From contig DASYAE010000078.1 in assembly GCA_036501535.1 (NCBI GenBank), forward strand, positions 1-15,061: 15,061 bases of DNA. The letters are read 5' to 3'. Below are positions 7,524 through 13,909 of this stretch, piece by piece. Each line of letters opens with the position of its first letter. Positions within the stretch are counted from its first letter, which is position 1. The stretch is from DASYAE01 sp036501535 (GTDB taxonomy: Bacteria; Actinomycetota; Actinomycetes; Streptomycetales; Catenulisporaceae). Under the pieces are notes generated by a model. That model was not told where the DNA came from, did no database searches, and was given only the letters and a program-made list of their open reading frames with translations. Both the position numbers and the translations under genes were made by a program.

Positions 7524-7703
7524 GAACAGCGAGGAGATCTCGGCCGTGGAGAGGCCGGCCTGCGCGAACAGCAGCGCGTAGACCGGGTAGAGCAGGATGA
7601 AGTCGTTGAGGAACGCATAGGCGTACAGCCGGGGCGCCAGCCTCGACTGTGCCGACTTCGACTGTGCCGACTTCGGCTCGGCATCACTGCGGGATCGTTG
7701 AGA
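7524..7703 (-). other. In-frame N-terminal extension of the MFS gene without a usable start codon
   Basis: This stretch reads open in the MFS frame from a TGA at 7704-7706 and encodes a hydrophilic tail, two KSAQS units, then the first transmembrane helix (AYAFLNDFILLYPVYALLFA) and the loop leading into motif A. It is plainly part of the transporter. The only nearby ATG, at 7684-7682, is out of frame by one base. Adding one base straight after it would give Met-Xaa-Glu-Pro-Lys-Ser, a natural-looking start. Either the genome carries a start-proximal frameshift, the assembly lost a base, or translation begins at a CTG. Confidence 0.7.
7644..7673. repeat. Perfect 15-bp tandem duplication (two copies)
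   Basis: CGACTGTGCCGACTT occurs twice in direct succession (7644-7658 and 7659-7673). In the MFS frame it encodes KSAQS twice. The unit is a multiple of three, so the duplication itself does not shift the frame, which supports this being coding sequence. Confidence 0.9.
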
Positions 7704-7764
7704 TCAATGTCGCCAGGTCATGATCGGACCTTAGCGCACGGCCGGGCCGGCTGTCGCCGGAGAA

Positions 7765-7787
7765 TCCCGGTCACTCCCGGTCACTCC
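7765..7787. repeat. 10-bp tandem repeat at the 3' end of the zinc-finger gene
   Basis: TCCCGGTCAC occurs at 7765-7774 and 7775-7784 and is followed by TCC. The second copy contains the stop codon of the zinc-finger gene. An 11-bp direct repeat TCGCCGGAGAA (7754-7764 and 7788-7798) flanks it, so the last codons appear duplicated downstream of the stop. Confidence 0.75.
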
Positions 7788-8164
7788 TCGCCGGAGAACC
7801 GCTCCCAGGCCGACTGGCGGCTCATGCCGAGCGCCTGGCCGATGCGCGCCCAGGTCACCGCCCGGCGGCGCAGCTCGAGCACCCAGTCGCGCAGGTTCTC
7901 CTCGATCTGCGCGCCGACCGCGAGGACCTTCGGGATGTGCGCGAGCATCTCCTCGTCGCTCAGCTTCTCCCATATCGGCAGCCGCGGGGTGTCGTCCTTC
8001 GGGTCCCCCTTGTGCTCGTCGATGATCGCCGCGGCCAGCGCCACGCACTCGTTGCAGATGTAGACGCCCGGCCCGGCGACGATCTTGTCGACCTCGGAGT
8101 TCGCCTTGCTGCAGAAGGTGCACCTGGCCACGACCGCTTCTTTCTGAGCCTCGTCGGTCACCAT
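7781..8164 (-). CDS. ClpX-type C4 zinc-finger protein with C-terminal helix-turn-helix
   Basis: A 127-residue protein with a ClpX-like zinc-binding domain: CTFC (C15, C18) and CNEC (C37, C40) with 18 residues between the pairs. It lacks the AAA+ ATPase that makes a real ClpX. The middle (DEEMLAHIPKVLAVGAQIEENLRDWVLELRRR) is helical, and 104-122 (TWARIGQALGMSRQSAWERF) reads as a helix-turn-helix. In ClpX this zinc domain dimerises and binds adaptors or substrates; here it more likely dimerises a small DNA-binding regulator. The ATG at 8164 has AGAGAGG just upstream, six bases away. A longer frame from 8242 would translate the operators and is rejected. The gene is followed by the MFS transporter, so it may regulate export. 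The regulatory role is inference from the HTH and the palindromes in its promoter. Confidence 0.85.
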   Translation of the reverse strand: MVTDEAQKEAVVARCTFCSKANSEVDKIVAGPGVYICNECVALAAAIIDEHKGDPKDDTPRLPIWEKLSDEEMLAHIPKVLAVGAQIEENLRDWVLELRRRAVTWARIGQALGMSRQSAWERFSGEE

Positions 8165-8198
8165 GGCTCGCCTCTCTCGTCCTGACGGGTGATCAGAT

Positions 8199-8219
8199 CT
8201 GTCAGGCATTCCCTGACAG
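8199..8219. promoter_or_regulatory. Operator 1 of the zinc-finger gene
   Basis: CTGTCAGG-CATTC-CCTGACAG has perfect 8-bp arms and a 4-5 bp spacer. It covers the predicted transcription start of the zinc-finger gene. It shares TGTCAGG-N5-CCTGACA with operator 2, with centres 33 bp apart, about three helical turns. A lone half-site CCTGAC at 8181-8186 lies a further 31 bp downstream. Confidence 0.75.
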
Positions 8220-8223
8220 CACG

Positions 8224-8252
8224 AGGCTAGCTTGTCAGGCATCGCCTGACAA
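8224..8252 (-). promoter_or_regulatory. Predicted promoter of the zinc-finger gene
   Basis: On the minus strand TTGTCA (8252-8247) and TAGCCT (8229-8224) are spaced by 17 bases, a fair match to the main vegetative sigma consensus. Transcription would start near 8217, leaving a leader of about 50 bases before the ATG at 8164. Both palindromic operators overlap this core, so repression is the natural reading. Confidence 0.55.
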
Positions 8253-8253
8253 G
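8231..8253. promoter_or_regulatory. Operator 2 of the zinc-finger gene
   Basis: CTTGTCAGGC-ATC-GCCTGACAAG has perfect 10-bp arms around three bases. It includes the predicted -35 hexamer. The core TGTCAGG-N5-CCTGACA is identical to that of operator 1, which makes two sites for one dimeric regulator likely. Confidence 0.8.
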
Positions 8254-8283
8254 AGTCGCGCGGCCTCCGCCGCGCACGACGAA

Positions 8284-8321
8284 GCGGGGCGGGAAGAGCA
8301 GCCTCGCTCTTCCCGCCCCGC
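8284..8321 (-). terminator. Strong hairpin terminator after the transglycosylase-like gene
   Basis: A perfect 16-bp stem (8284-8299 with 8306-8321) closes the six-base loop AGCCTC. It starts 13 bases beyond the stop of the 1069-residue gene and isolates that unit from the downstream zinc-finger promoter. Confidence 0.9.
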
Positions 8322-8333
8322 GGGGATTGTGAA

Positions 8334-11300
8334 TCAGTAACCCTGGATGTTCGCGTGCGCTCCGGAGCACCCGCCGGGCGCCCCGCTGGAGCTCCACGGC
8401 TCGAAGACCATCGCGCCGAACGAGACGTCGTTCGAGCCGGTGGCGCCGCTGACCATGTTCGACATGCGCACGTCGGCCCCCGGATAGAGGTCGAACGTGC
8501 CGACGTCGAGCCAGTAGTCCGAACCCGACGTGCCCGGACTGCTCTGCGTCAGCGAGCAGAAGACGGACCCGACGGTGCTCCCGTTGTTGAAGCCCTGGTC
8601 CACGACATAGGTGGTCGTGGCGGCGCCGCCGTGGTCCGGAACGGAGATGTAGACGGTGTACCAGGTCGGGGCGGCGGTCAACGGGATGTTCGGCGTCCAC
8701 GTCCCGACGACCTTGTTCGCGATGTCCGTCGGGACCGACGTCGAGTTCGAGTAGCCGGACACCGGGGTCACCGGGTCCGAGGGCAGGGACGCGGAGTCGT
8801 AGGTGTGGGTGAAGTAGATGTGGCCGAGGAACCCGGTGCCGAGCTGGTGCAGGTCGATCTGCGCGGTCGCCGGATTGTCCTGCATCCCGTTCGGCCCGGT
8901 GATCGCGATGTTGTCACCGAGCCGGAGGGTGAACTTCCCGTCCGCGTCCGCGCCGCCGTTGGTGCTCCACGCGCAGCCCCGGGTGTTCTGGTCGGGATCG
9001 TTGAGATCGGTGACCACGTAGGGTGGAATCGAGAACTGGCCGTCGAACGTCGCCTCGTTCGGACAGTCCGATTCGTACTGCGGGACGACCGCAGGTTCGC
9101 CGCTGCCGAGCGAATAGGCCAGGTTCTCGGTCGCGGCCCACTGGCTGTTCTCGGTCGTGATCCACGTCGCCGGCAGGTGCCACCAGCAGTTCGAGCCCAC
9201 CGGCTGGCAGCCGCTCGTCGTGGTGCAGTCGTTCACGCTGCTGCAGAACTCGCCGAAGGTCGGCAGGTTGACGGTGTTGGCGTTGTGGAAGTAGGTGTCG
9301 TCCGTCGACGTGCCCAGGTTCGCCAGCGCGTAGTCGGACCCCGAGCTGCTCTGCTGCGGGTGCGCGATCCAGCCCATCACCTTCTCCTGGTAGGGCCAGT
9401 ACTGCGGGTTCGACGCGTCGTTGCCGCCGGCCGCGGACGTCTCGTTGTCCAGGAACGGGGCGCGGTTCGCCGGGTAGTTCGGGTTGGCCGGGTTGTTGAA
9501 CCAGCCGAGCCCGTAGTAGCCGCCGTTCTGCGACGCGTCGGCCTGTGCGTAGACGCCGGAGTTGTAGCCCCAGATCGTGAAGTACCAGTTCTCGATGTAG
9601 CTGGTGCTCCCGTTGTTGAGCAGCATCGACGGGCTCATCTGGGCCAGCTGGTTCCAGGTCAGCCCGAGGATCTGGATCGAGGCGGCGATGTTGGCCGCGT
9701 AGTCGGTGGCCACCGCGGTCGCCTCGGCCTGGCTGTACGGATTCGCCTTGATGCTCGACATCCCGTCGGTCACCTGGCCGACTCCGTAGCCGCAATCCGA
9801 GTTGGTGTAGTCCGGGATGATGTCCGGGTCGTCGGCGACGCCCGAGGTCACCGCGGTCCCGTAGTAGTCCGACACCAGCGGGTTGCCGGAGTCGCCGGGC
9901 ACGGCGTGCCAGGAGGCCTGCTTGAAGTTCGACTCCTGCGCCAGGATGCCGAGCTCCACCTGCGCGGGGATGGAGCCGCCGCCGACCAGCGACGTCGGCG
10001 GGAACATCTGCTGCGGCACGTAGGCCGCCTCGCCGGTCTGCAGGTAGTTCGCCGGGCGCTGCACGTTCAGGTCGCCGTGCACCGCCTGGTCGACCGCCCA
10101 CTCGATCATGTCCGGGTTGGGCTGGAGCACCTGGTCGCTGGGATTGTTGCGCGGCACGAGGCAGGAGGTCTGCTCCTGCGTGTCGGTCGAGGGCTCGGTG
10201 GACAGGTCGACGGCCTGCTCGTAATCCTCCGTGGCCGGCGGGTTGAAGCCGCCGGGCACGCCGTAGCTCACCGTGTCAGGGCTCACAAGTGATGGCGAGA
10301 GGGACGACGATCCGGTTCCGGTCGCCGACGCTGCGCTAGCGGCCCGCAATGTCGCAGTACTCGTTGATATCGGGCCGTTCGCCGCCACCACGCCGGCGAC
10401 CCGCGACGAGGAGTGCGTGGCCGTGGTCGAGACGTCGATGCGCCCGGCGGCCGAGTCCGCCGCGCTCGACCCGACCGGCAGCTGCGTCATCGCCGCGACC
10501 TGCTCCGAGACCGCCGAGTCGACCAGCAGGTCGCCGTGCTGCGAGACGGAGCCGGGAACCGAGCCCAGGCTGAGCGTGCGAATCCCGGAGTCCGCGACGC
10601 CGACCTTCGCCACGTCGCCGGCCAGCAGGTCGCCGCCGCCGGCCTGCGGGTACAGCTGCAGGTCGTCGAGCGGTCCGGTGCCGAGCCGCTCGAGCCGCGA
10701 GCCGGTCCAGTGCTCGACGACCGACGTGCTGCCGTTCGACGCGGCGATCGCGTCGACGCCCTGGTTGGTCGCGACCACGGAATACGCCTCGCCGCCGAGA
10801 CCGGCGAGCTTGGTGTACGTCCCCTTGGCGTTGATCCGCACCAGCCCGCCCGCGATCACGCCGACGTCGCCCGACGCCGTAGGCACGACGTTGGTGACCT
10901 GCGCGGACACCGTGGTGATCGCAGTGATCGCACTCGTCGCGGCGTTCACGTCGATGATCTGCGTCTGCTGCTCGTTCGCGCCGAGCGCGCGGGTGAGCGT
11001 CACCTGGTCCCCGGTCCCGCAGCCCGGGGTGTCGTAGGCGAGTTGGACCCCGGCGGCGATGGGCGTCGCCTTGCCGGTCGTCAGATCGATCGCCGCGGCG
11101 TACGCGCCGGCCTGCTCCAGCGACTGGTTGTTCGTGGCGAGTGAGGGTGCGTAGACCGCGACGGCGTAACGGCCGTCCCCGGTCGTGCAGACCTCGCCGG
11201 TCCACGGACCGAGGTCGATGGCGGGCACGTCGAGCGTGACGAGGTTGGTCCAGGCGAAGGCCCTGCTCTCGCGCGCGACCATGATGTGGTAGCCGTCCGA

Positions 11301-11543
11301 GTCGCCGACGCCGACGACGGCCTCGTCGGACGAGTTCGACCACGAATTCCCCAGCGCGGCGGCCGGCTGCGCGAACCCCACGCCGCTCGCAGTGCTCTGC
11401 GCCGGCGTCGAATCAGGAGTCGAACCCGAGCCGGCCGCCGCGGCGGAAAGCGGTGAGATCACGCTGCCGGTCAGCGCAATCACCGTGACAGCCGCGAGTC
11501 GGCGGCGTGAAAGCCTCCTGCGATACCCGTTGCGCGCCGCCAT
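8334..11543 (-). CDS. Exported lytic-transglycosylase-like protein with propeller-like N-half and golvesin-like C-terminus
   Basis: A 1069-residue secreted protein. Residues 1-38 form a signal peptide: basic start (RNGYRRRLSRRRL), hydrophobic core, then LSAAAAG. Residues 55-400 are rich in short beta-type repeats reminiscent of a beta-propeller, although I cannot assign a named repeat. Around 522-670 lies a lysozyme-like fold with the three soluble-lytic-transglycosylase signatures: ILAQESNF (probable catalytic E537), CGYGVGQVTDGM and GYNSGVY. The last 100 or so residues (TWYTVYISVP, TTTYVVDQG, YWLDVGTFDLYPG, VSFGAMVFEPW) resemble the golvesin/Xly carbohydrate-binding domain. The likely role is binding and cleaving cell-wall glycan outside the cell. 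The ATG at 11543 is preceded by AGGGGG and gives a clean signal peptide; an ATG at 11570 would add nine residues and overlap the upstream gene. The upstream DUF2690 gene ends 17 bases before it. Confidence 0.85.
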   Translation of the reverse strand: MAARNGYRRRLSRRRLAAVTVIALTGSVISPLSAAAAGSGSTPDSTPAQSTASGVGFAQPAAALGNSWSNSSDEAVVGVGDSDGYHIMVARESRAFAWTNLVTLDVPAIDLGPWTGEVCTTGDGRYAVAVYAPSLATNNQSLEQAGAYAAAIDLTTGKATPIAAGVQLAYDTPGCGTGDQVTLTRALGANEQQTQIIDVNAATSAITAITTVSAQVTNVVPTASGDVGVIAGGLVRINAKGTYTKLAGLGGEAYSVVATNQGVDAIAASNGSTSVVEHWTGSRLERLGTGPLDDLQLYPQAGGGDLLAGDVAKVGVADSGIRTLSLGSVPGSVSQHGDLLVDSAVSEQVAAMTQLPVGSSAADSAAGRIDVSTTATHSSSRVAGVVAANGPISTSTATLRAASAASATGTGSSSLSPSLVSPDTVSYGVPGGFNPPATEDYEQAVDLSTEPSTDTQEQTSCLVPRNNPSDQVLQPNPDMIEWAVDQAVHGDLNVQRPANYLQTGEAAYVPQQMFPPTSLVGGGSIPAQVELGILAQESNFKQASWHAVPGDSGNPLVSDYYGTAVTSGVADDPDIIPDYTNSDCGYGVGQVTDGMSSIKANPYSQAEATAVATDYAANIAASIQILGLTWNQLAQMSPSMLLNNGSTSYIENWYFTIWGYNSGVYAQADASQNGGYYGLGWFNNPANPNYPANRAPFLDNETSAAGGNDASNPQYWPYQEKVMGWIAHPQQSSSGSDYALANLGTSTDDTYFHNANTVNLPTFGEFCSSVNDCTTTSGCQPVGSNCWWHLPATWITTENSQWAATENLAYSLGSGEPAVVPQYESDCPNEATFDGQFSIPPYVVTDLNDPDQNTRGCAWSTNGGADADGKFTLRLGDNIAITGPNGMQDNPATAQIDLHQLGTGFLGHIYFTHTYDSASLPSDPVTPVSGYSNSTSVPTDIANKVVGTWTPNIPLTAAPTWYTVYISVPDHGGAATTTYVVDQGFNNGSTVGSVFCSLTQSSPGTSGSDYWLDVGTFDLYPGADVRMSNMVSGATGSNDVSFGAMVFEPWSSSGAPGGCSGAHANIQGY

Positions 11544-11560
11544 GGATCCCCCTGCTGTCC

Positions 11561-12145
11561 TCAGTGCCATAGCGTGCACCCGCCCAACGAGAAGCTGCCC
11601 TGGGTACTGCCCGCGTTCGGGTTCTGGACGAACTCGGTGCTGCCCTGGGGATCCATGTCGAACGGGTCGCCGGTCGCGTTCGGCGAACCGGCGCACGCCT
11701 TGAACGAGCCGGTCATCGGCACCATGTCGGTCGTCACGATCTCGTCCGCCGGCGCCTCGACCCCGTCCCAGGGAACCGTGTTGTACTGCTCCACGCCGCC
11801 CTCCGGCGGCTCGTAGAGGATCTCAGCGATCAACATCCCGGTCCCGTTGCTGACCGCCTCCCCGGGATAGTTGGGATATGCGGTCTGCGTGATGTCCATG
11901 ACGGCCCATGCCGTGTCGCAGACACTGCTTTCGAAGAGCTGGAGCGTACCGAGGCCCGTGACGAAGAGAGATTCGAGCTGGGTCCCCGTGCAGCCCTGGG
12001 TAGTCGGGTTCTGGCCTGCGCAGGCCACCGATCCGTAGCAGGCCGGCGACGCGGCGGCACTGGCCGGGCTGACGTTTGCCACGTCGCAGATTCCGGCGGC
12101 GATTATCAACAGTACGAGAAATAACACATTCGTTCGAACTCTCAC
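11561..12145 (-). CDS. Secreted DUF2690 domain protein
   Basis: A 194-residue protein with a signal peptide (LFLVLLIIAAGICDVANVSPASA, cleavage near ASA-AAS). Residues 35-85 match the DUF2690 pattern: ACYGSVACAGQNP, then GC, then SSVCDTAWAVM, with C36, C42, C52 and C76 probably disulfide-bonded. A further pair, C151 and C190, lies in the C-terminal part. DUF2690 has no established activity, and in actinobacteria it occurs in small exported proteins and at the end of membrane-bound regulators. The start is GTG at 12145. No Shine-Dalgarno site is present, and TATTCT ends eight bases upstream, so the transcript may be leaderless. It precedes the transglycosylase-like gene by 17 bases, suggesting co-transcription and joint work in the wall. 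Confidence 0.85.
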   Translation of the reverse strand: MRVRTNVLFLVLLIIAAGICDVANVSPASAAASPACYGSVACAGQNPTTQGCTGTQLESLFVTGLGTLQLFESSVCDTAWAVMDITQTAYPNYPGEAVSNGTGMLIAEILYEPPEGGVEQYNTVPWDGVEAPADEIVTTDMVPMTGSFKACAGSPNATGDPFDMDPQGSTEFVQNPNAGSTQGSFSLGGCTLWH

Positions 12146-12306
12146 ATGGTATCAGAATACACAATCACTTCGCCCGACCAATGATGGCAATGTCACAGTG
12201 CTCGACGCTCGCACCCTGAGATGTTATCTGCTAGCGTCCATGGGCCTCGGGCGGCTCCACGAGCCGCTGCGAGCACTCGCACGGCAGCTCAGCATGGGAG
12301 AACGCG
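12146..12306. promoter_or_regulatory. Divergent promoters for the DUF2690 unit and the lipoprotein gene
   Basis: On the minus strand TATTCT lies at 12159-12154 with TTGGTC 16 bases upstream, placing the transcription start at or next to the GTG at 12145 (leaderless). On the plus strand TTATCT at 12224-12229, preceded by TG, has CTCGAC 17 bases upstream (12201-12206). The two cores lie close together, so shared control is possible. Both are eye-made matches. Confidence 0.4.
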
Positions 12307-13086
12307 TTGAAGAATCGGCAGTTCCCCGGCTGGATCGCCGCCGTGGCGGCCGCGGCGGTGTGCCTCGCCGGCTGCTCGGGAGGGACGCAGAACACTGTCG
12401 CGAGCGGCAGCGCGAGCGCGACGAGCGGCGGTGCGGCGTCCGGCGGCCCGACGGCCGCGGGCGCGTCCGGCTCGACGCCGAAGGTCTTCGGCTCGGTCGA
12501 CACCGACCCGAGCGACGCGCCGACCGTCGAGACCTCCGGTTTCCAGACCAGGTCCACCTCGCGCGTCTCAGCACCCTGGGGCAACCTGCCGGCCGGCTGG
12601 AACACGGCCGGCTGGCTCGCCGGCATCCAGGCTGCCGCGGCGGCGGACTCGGCCCCGAAGGCCACGCCGAGCGCCACCCCGTTCCCCGGCAACGTCGTCG
12701 AACTCGGCATCAACTGGTCGACAACGGCCGTGCCGTCGATCGGCGTCGAGGTCTCCGAGACGGCGTCGAACGTCCCGACGACCGTCATCTGCGAGGTTCA
12801 CAAGTTCAACCCGGCCGACGCCGCCGCGGCGACTCAGATCACCGCGTTCTTCCAGGCCTGCGCCGCCGCCGACTTCCCCGGCAGCAAACCGAGCACCGCA
12901 CAGGCCTGGATCACCGGCCAGATCGCCGACCTGCTCGCCGATCTCAAGACCATGCCGGTCCCCGGGAACGCCCAGAGCCCGACGCCGGCCTTCGGCACCG
13001 GCCTGTACGACCTTCTCGCATACAACGCGTACAACTCGCGCCAGGAGACGATCCACCTGCAGATCGGCGGCGCCACCGGGTCCTGA
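12307..13086 (+). CDS. Lipoprotein of unknown function
   Basis: A 259-residue product exported by a lipoprotein signal: basic start (KNRQ), hydrophobic core, lipobox LAGC with C23 as the acylated cysteine. Residues 24-60 are a Ser/Gly/Ala/Thr linker that would hold the body away from the membrane. The body (about 60-255) has no domain I recognise; it includes WGNLPAGWNTAGWLAGIQ and VVELGINW, and only two further cysteines (in VICEVHKF and FQACAAADF), which could pair. It starts with TTG at 12307, supported by GGGAG six bases upstream. The gene is divergent from the DUF2690/transglycosylase unit and convergent with the XRE-cupin gene, whose stop is only eight bases away. A binding or wall-associated role is a guess from location. 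Confidence 0.82.
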   Translation: MKNRQFPGWIAAVAAAAVCLAGCSGGTQNTVASGSASATSGGAASGGPTAAGASGSTPKVFGSVDTDPSDAPTVETSGFQTRSTSRVSAPWGNLPAGWNTAGWLAGIQAAAAADSAPKATPSATPFPGNVVELGINWSTTAVPSIGVEVSETASNVPTTVICEVHKFNPADAAAATQITAFFQACAAADFPGSKPSTAQAWITGQIADLLADLKTMPVPGNAQSPTPAFGTGLYDLLAYNAYNSRQETIHLQIGGATGS

Positions 13087-13092
13087 GGCAGT

Positions 13093-13108
13093 AATCAGCC
13101 CTCTGATT
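13093..13108. terminator. Weak hairpin between convergent lipoprotein and XRE-cupin genes
   Basis: AATCAG-CCCT-CTGATT is a perfect 6-bp stem with a four-base loop just after the lipoprotein stop; it overlaps the last codon of the convergent regulator. It is AT-rich and short, so it is only a weak candidate for termination. Confidence 0.25.
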
Positions 13109-13700
13109 GCGCTGCGCCGCGCACCTTCGGCCGGGCGCGCAGGTGTGCCCGCTCGCCCTGCCGGCCGAACAGGCACAGGAACTCCGCGGCCTCGGCGCCG
13201 AGAGCGCCGAACCAGTGCGGCACCCGCGTGTCGAACTCGGCCGCCTCGCCCGGGACCAGGACCAGGTCCGCGTCGCCGAGCAGCAGGCGCAGGCGGCCGT
13301 TGAGGACGTAGAGCCACTCGTAGCCCTCGTGCGACTTCGGATCGGCGGCCTGCGGGGCCTCGGCCGCCGGGATCACGAACTTGTACGCCTGAAGGCCGCC
13401 GGCGCGGCGGGTCAGCGGGACCATCGTGCGGCCGTTGCGCACGATCGGGCGCAGGTGGATGCGCGGGTCGCCGGTCTGCGGCGCGCCGACCAGCTCGTCG
13501 AGCGGGACGCCGTGCGCCCGGGCCAGCGGGAGCAGCAGCTCGAGCGTGGGCCGGCGGCCGCCGGACTCCAGGCGCGACAGGGTGCTGACCGAGATGCCGG
13601 TCGACGCGGACAGGTCGGCGAGCGTGATGTCGCGCTTGAGCCGCAGCGCCCGCAGCCGGGGGCCGACCGCGCCGAGGACCTGGTCCAGTTCGTCGTCCAT
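13095..13700 (-). CDS. XRE-family transcriptional regulator with C-terminal cupin domain
   Basis: A 201-residue regulator. Residues 14-70 are an XRE/Cro-C1 helix-turn-helix (LRLKRDITLADLSASTG, then ISVSTLSRLESGGRRPTLE). Residues 105-180 are a small cupin barrel with SHEGYEWLYVLNGRLRLLLG and PHWFG, so H124, E128 and H162 could hold a metal or ligand. This architecture is common in actinobacteria; the cupin is thought to sense a small molecule. I chose the ATG at 13700 because MDDELDQVLGAVGPRLRALR is a typical family start. A TTG at 13724 with GGAGGG about nine bases upstream would add eight residues and cannot be excluded. It is divergent from drrA and probably controls itself and the transporter, through the palindromes beside its start. 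Confidence 0.88.
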   Translation of the reverse strand: MDDELDQVLGAVGPRLRALRLKRDITLADLSASTGISVSTLSRLESGGRRPTLELLLPLARAHGVPLDELVGAPQTGDPRIHLRPIVRNGRTMVPLTRRAGGLQAYKFVIPAAEAPQAADPKSHEGYEWLYVLNGRLRLLLGDADLVLVPGEAAEFDTRVPHWFGALGAEAAEFLCLFGRQGERAHLRARPKVRGAAQSEG

Positions 13701-13708
13701 TCCGCCAG

Positions 13709-13735
13709 CTTGCCAGACCGGCAAGGGGATTTGCC
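13709..13735. promoter_or_regulatory. Overlapping inverted repeats beside the XRE-cupin start (candidate operator)
   Basis: CTTGCC-AGACC-GGCAAG (13709-13725) is a perfect inverted repeat with a five-base spacer. A further TTGCC at 13731-13735 forms a second inverted pair with GGCAA. The alternating TTGCC/GGCAA/TTGCC pattern fits two dimers or autoregulation by the adjacent regulator. Confidence 0.5.
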
Positions 13736-13805
13736 CTCCGGCGGGAGCTGCACGGCTGAAAGTGCATGCTCGCCGCGACGGTGTCGGCGCGCTGACAGCG
13801 ATATC

Positions 13806-13823
13806 TCAGCGGCGGCTCAGCGG
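13806..13823. repeat. Direct repeat TCAGCGG with 11-bp period
   Basis: Two copies of TCAGCGG (13806-13812 and 13817-13823) are one helical turn apart in the region ahead of drrA. A related sequence, GCTGACAGCG, lies just upstream (13790-13800). This spacing suits activators that bind side by side, but the copies are short. Confidence 0.3.
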
Positions 13824-13909
13824 ACCGGCCGCGGGCTGCGCGGCGTGCCAGCGCGCTGCTCGAGGGTGGAGGGCAGAAGACGAGCAACTCGAGAGGCAGT
13901 GAGGCAGTG

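Noticed and set aside
8165..8242. Upstream extension of the zinc-finger gene to an ATG at 8242
   Set aside because: It would translate both palindromic operators and the predicted promoter; the ATG at 8164 has a good ribosome site.
8355..10292. 645-residue plus-strand frame opposite the transglycosylase-like gene
   Set aside because: Val/Arg/Gly-rich antisense shadow without domains; the minus frame has a signal peptide and conserved motifs.
12198..13094. Plus-strand frame overlapping the lipoprotein gene in another phase
   Set aside because: Arg/Asp/Gly-rich shadow; the lipoprotein frame has a lipobox and a well-placed ribosome site.
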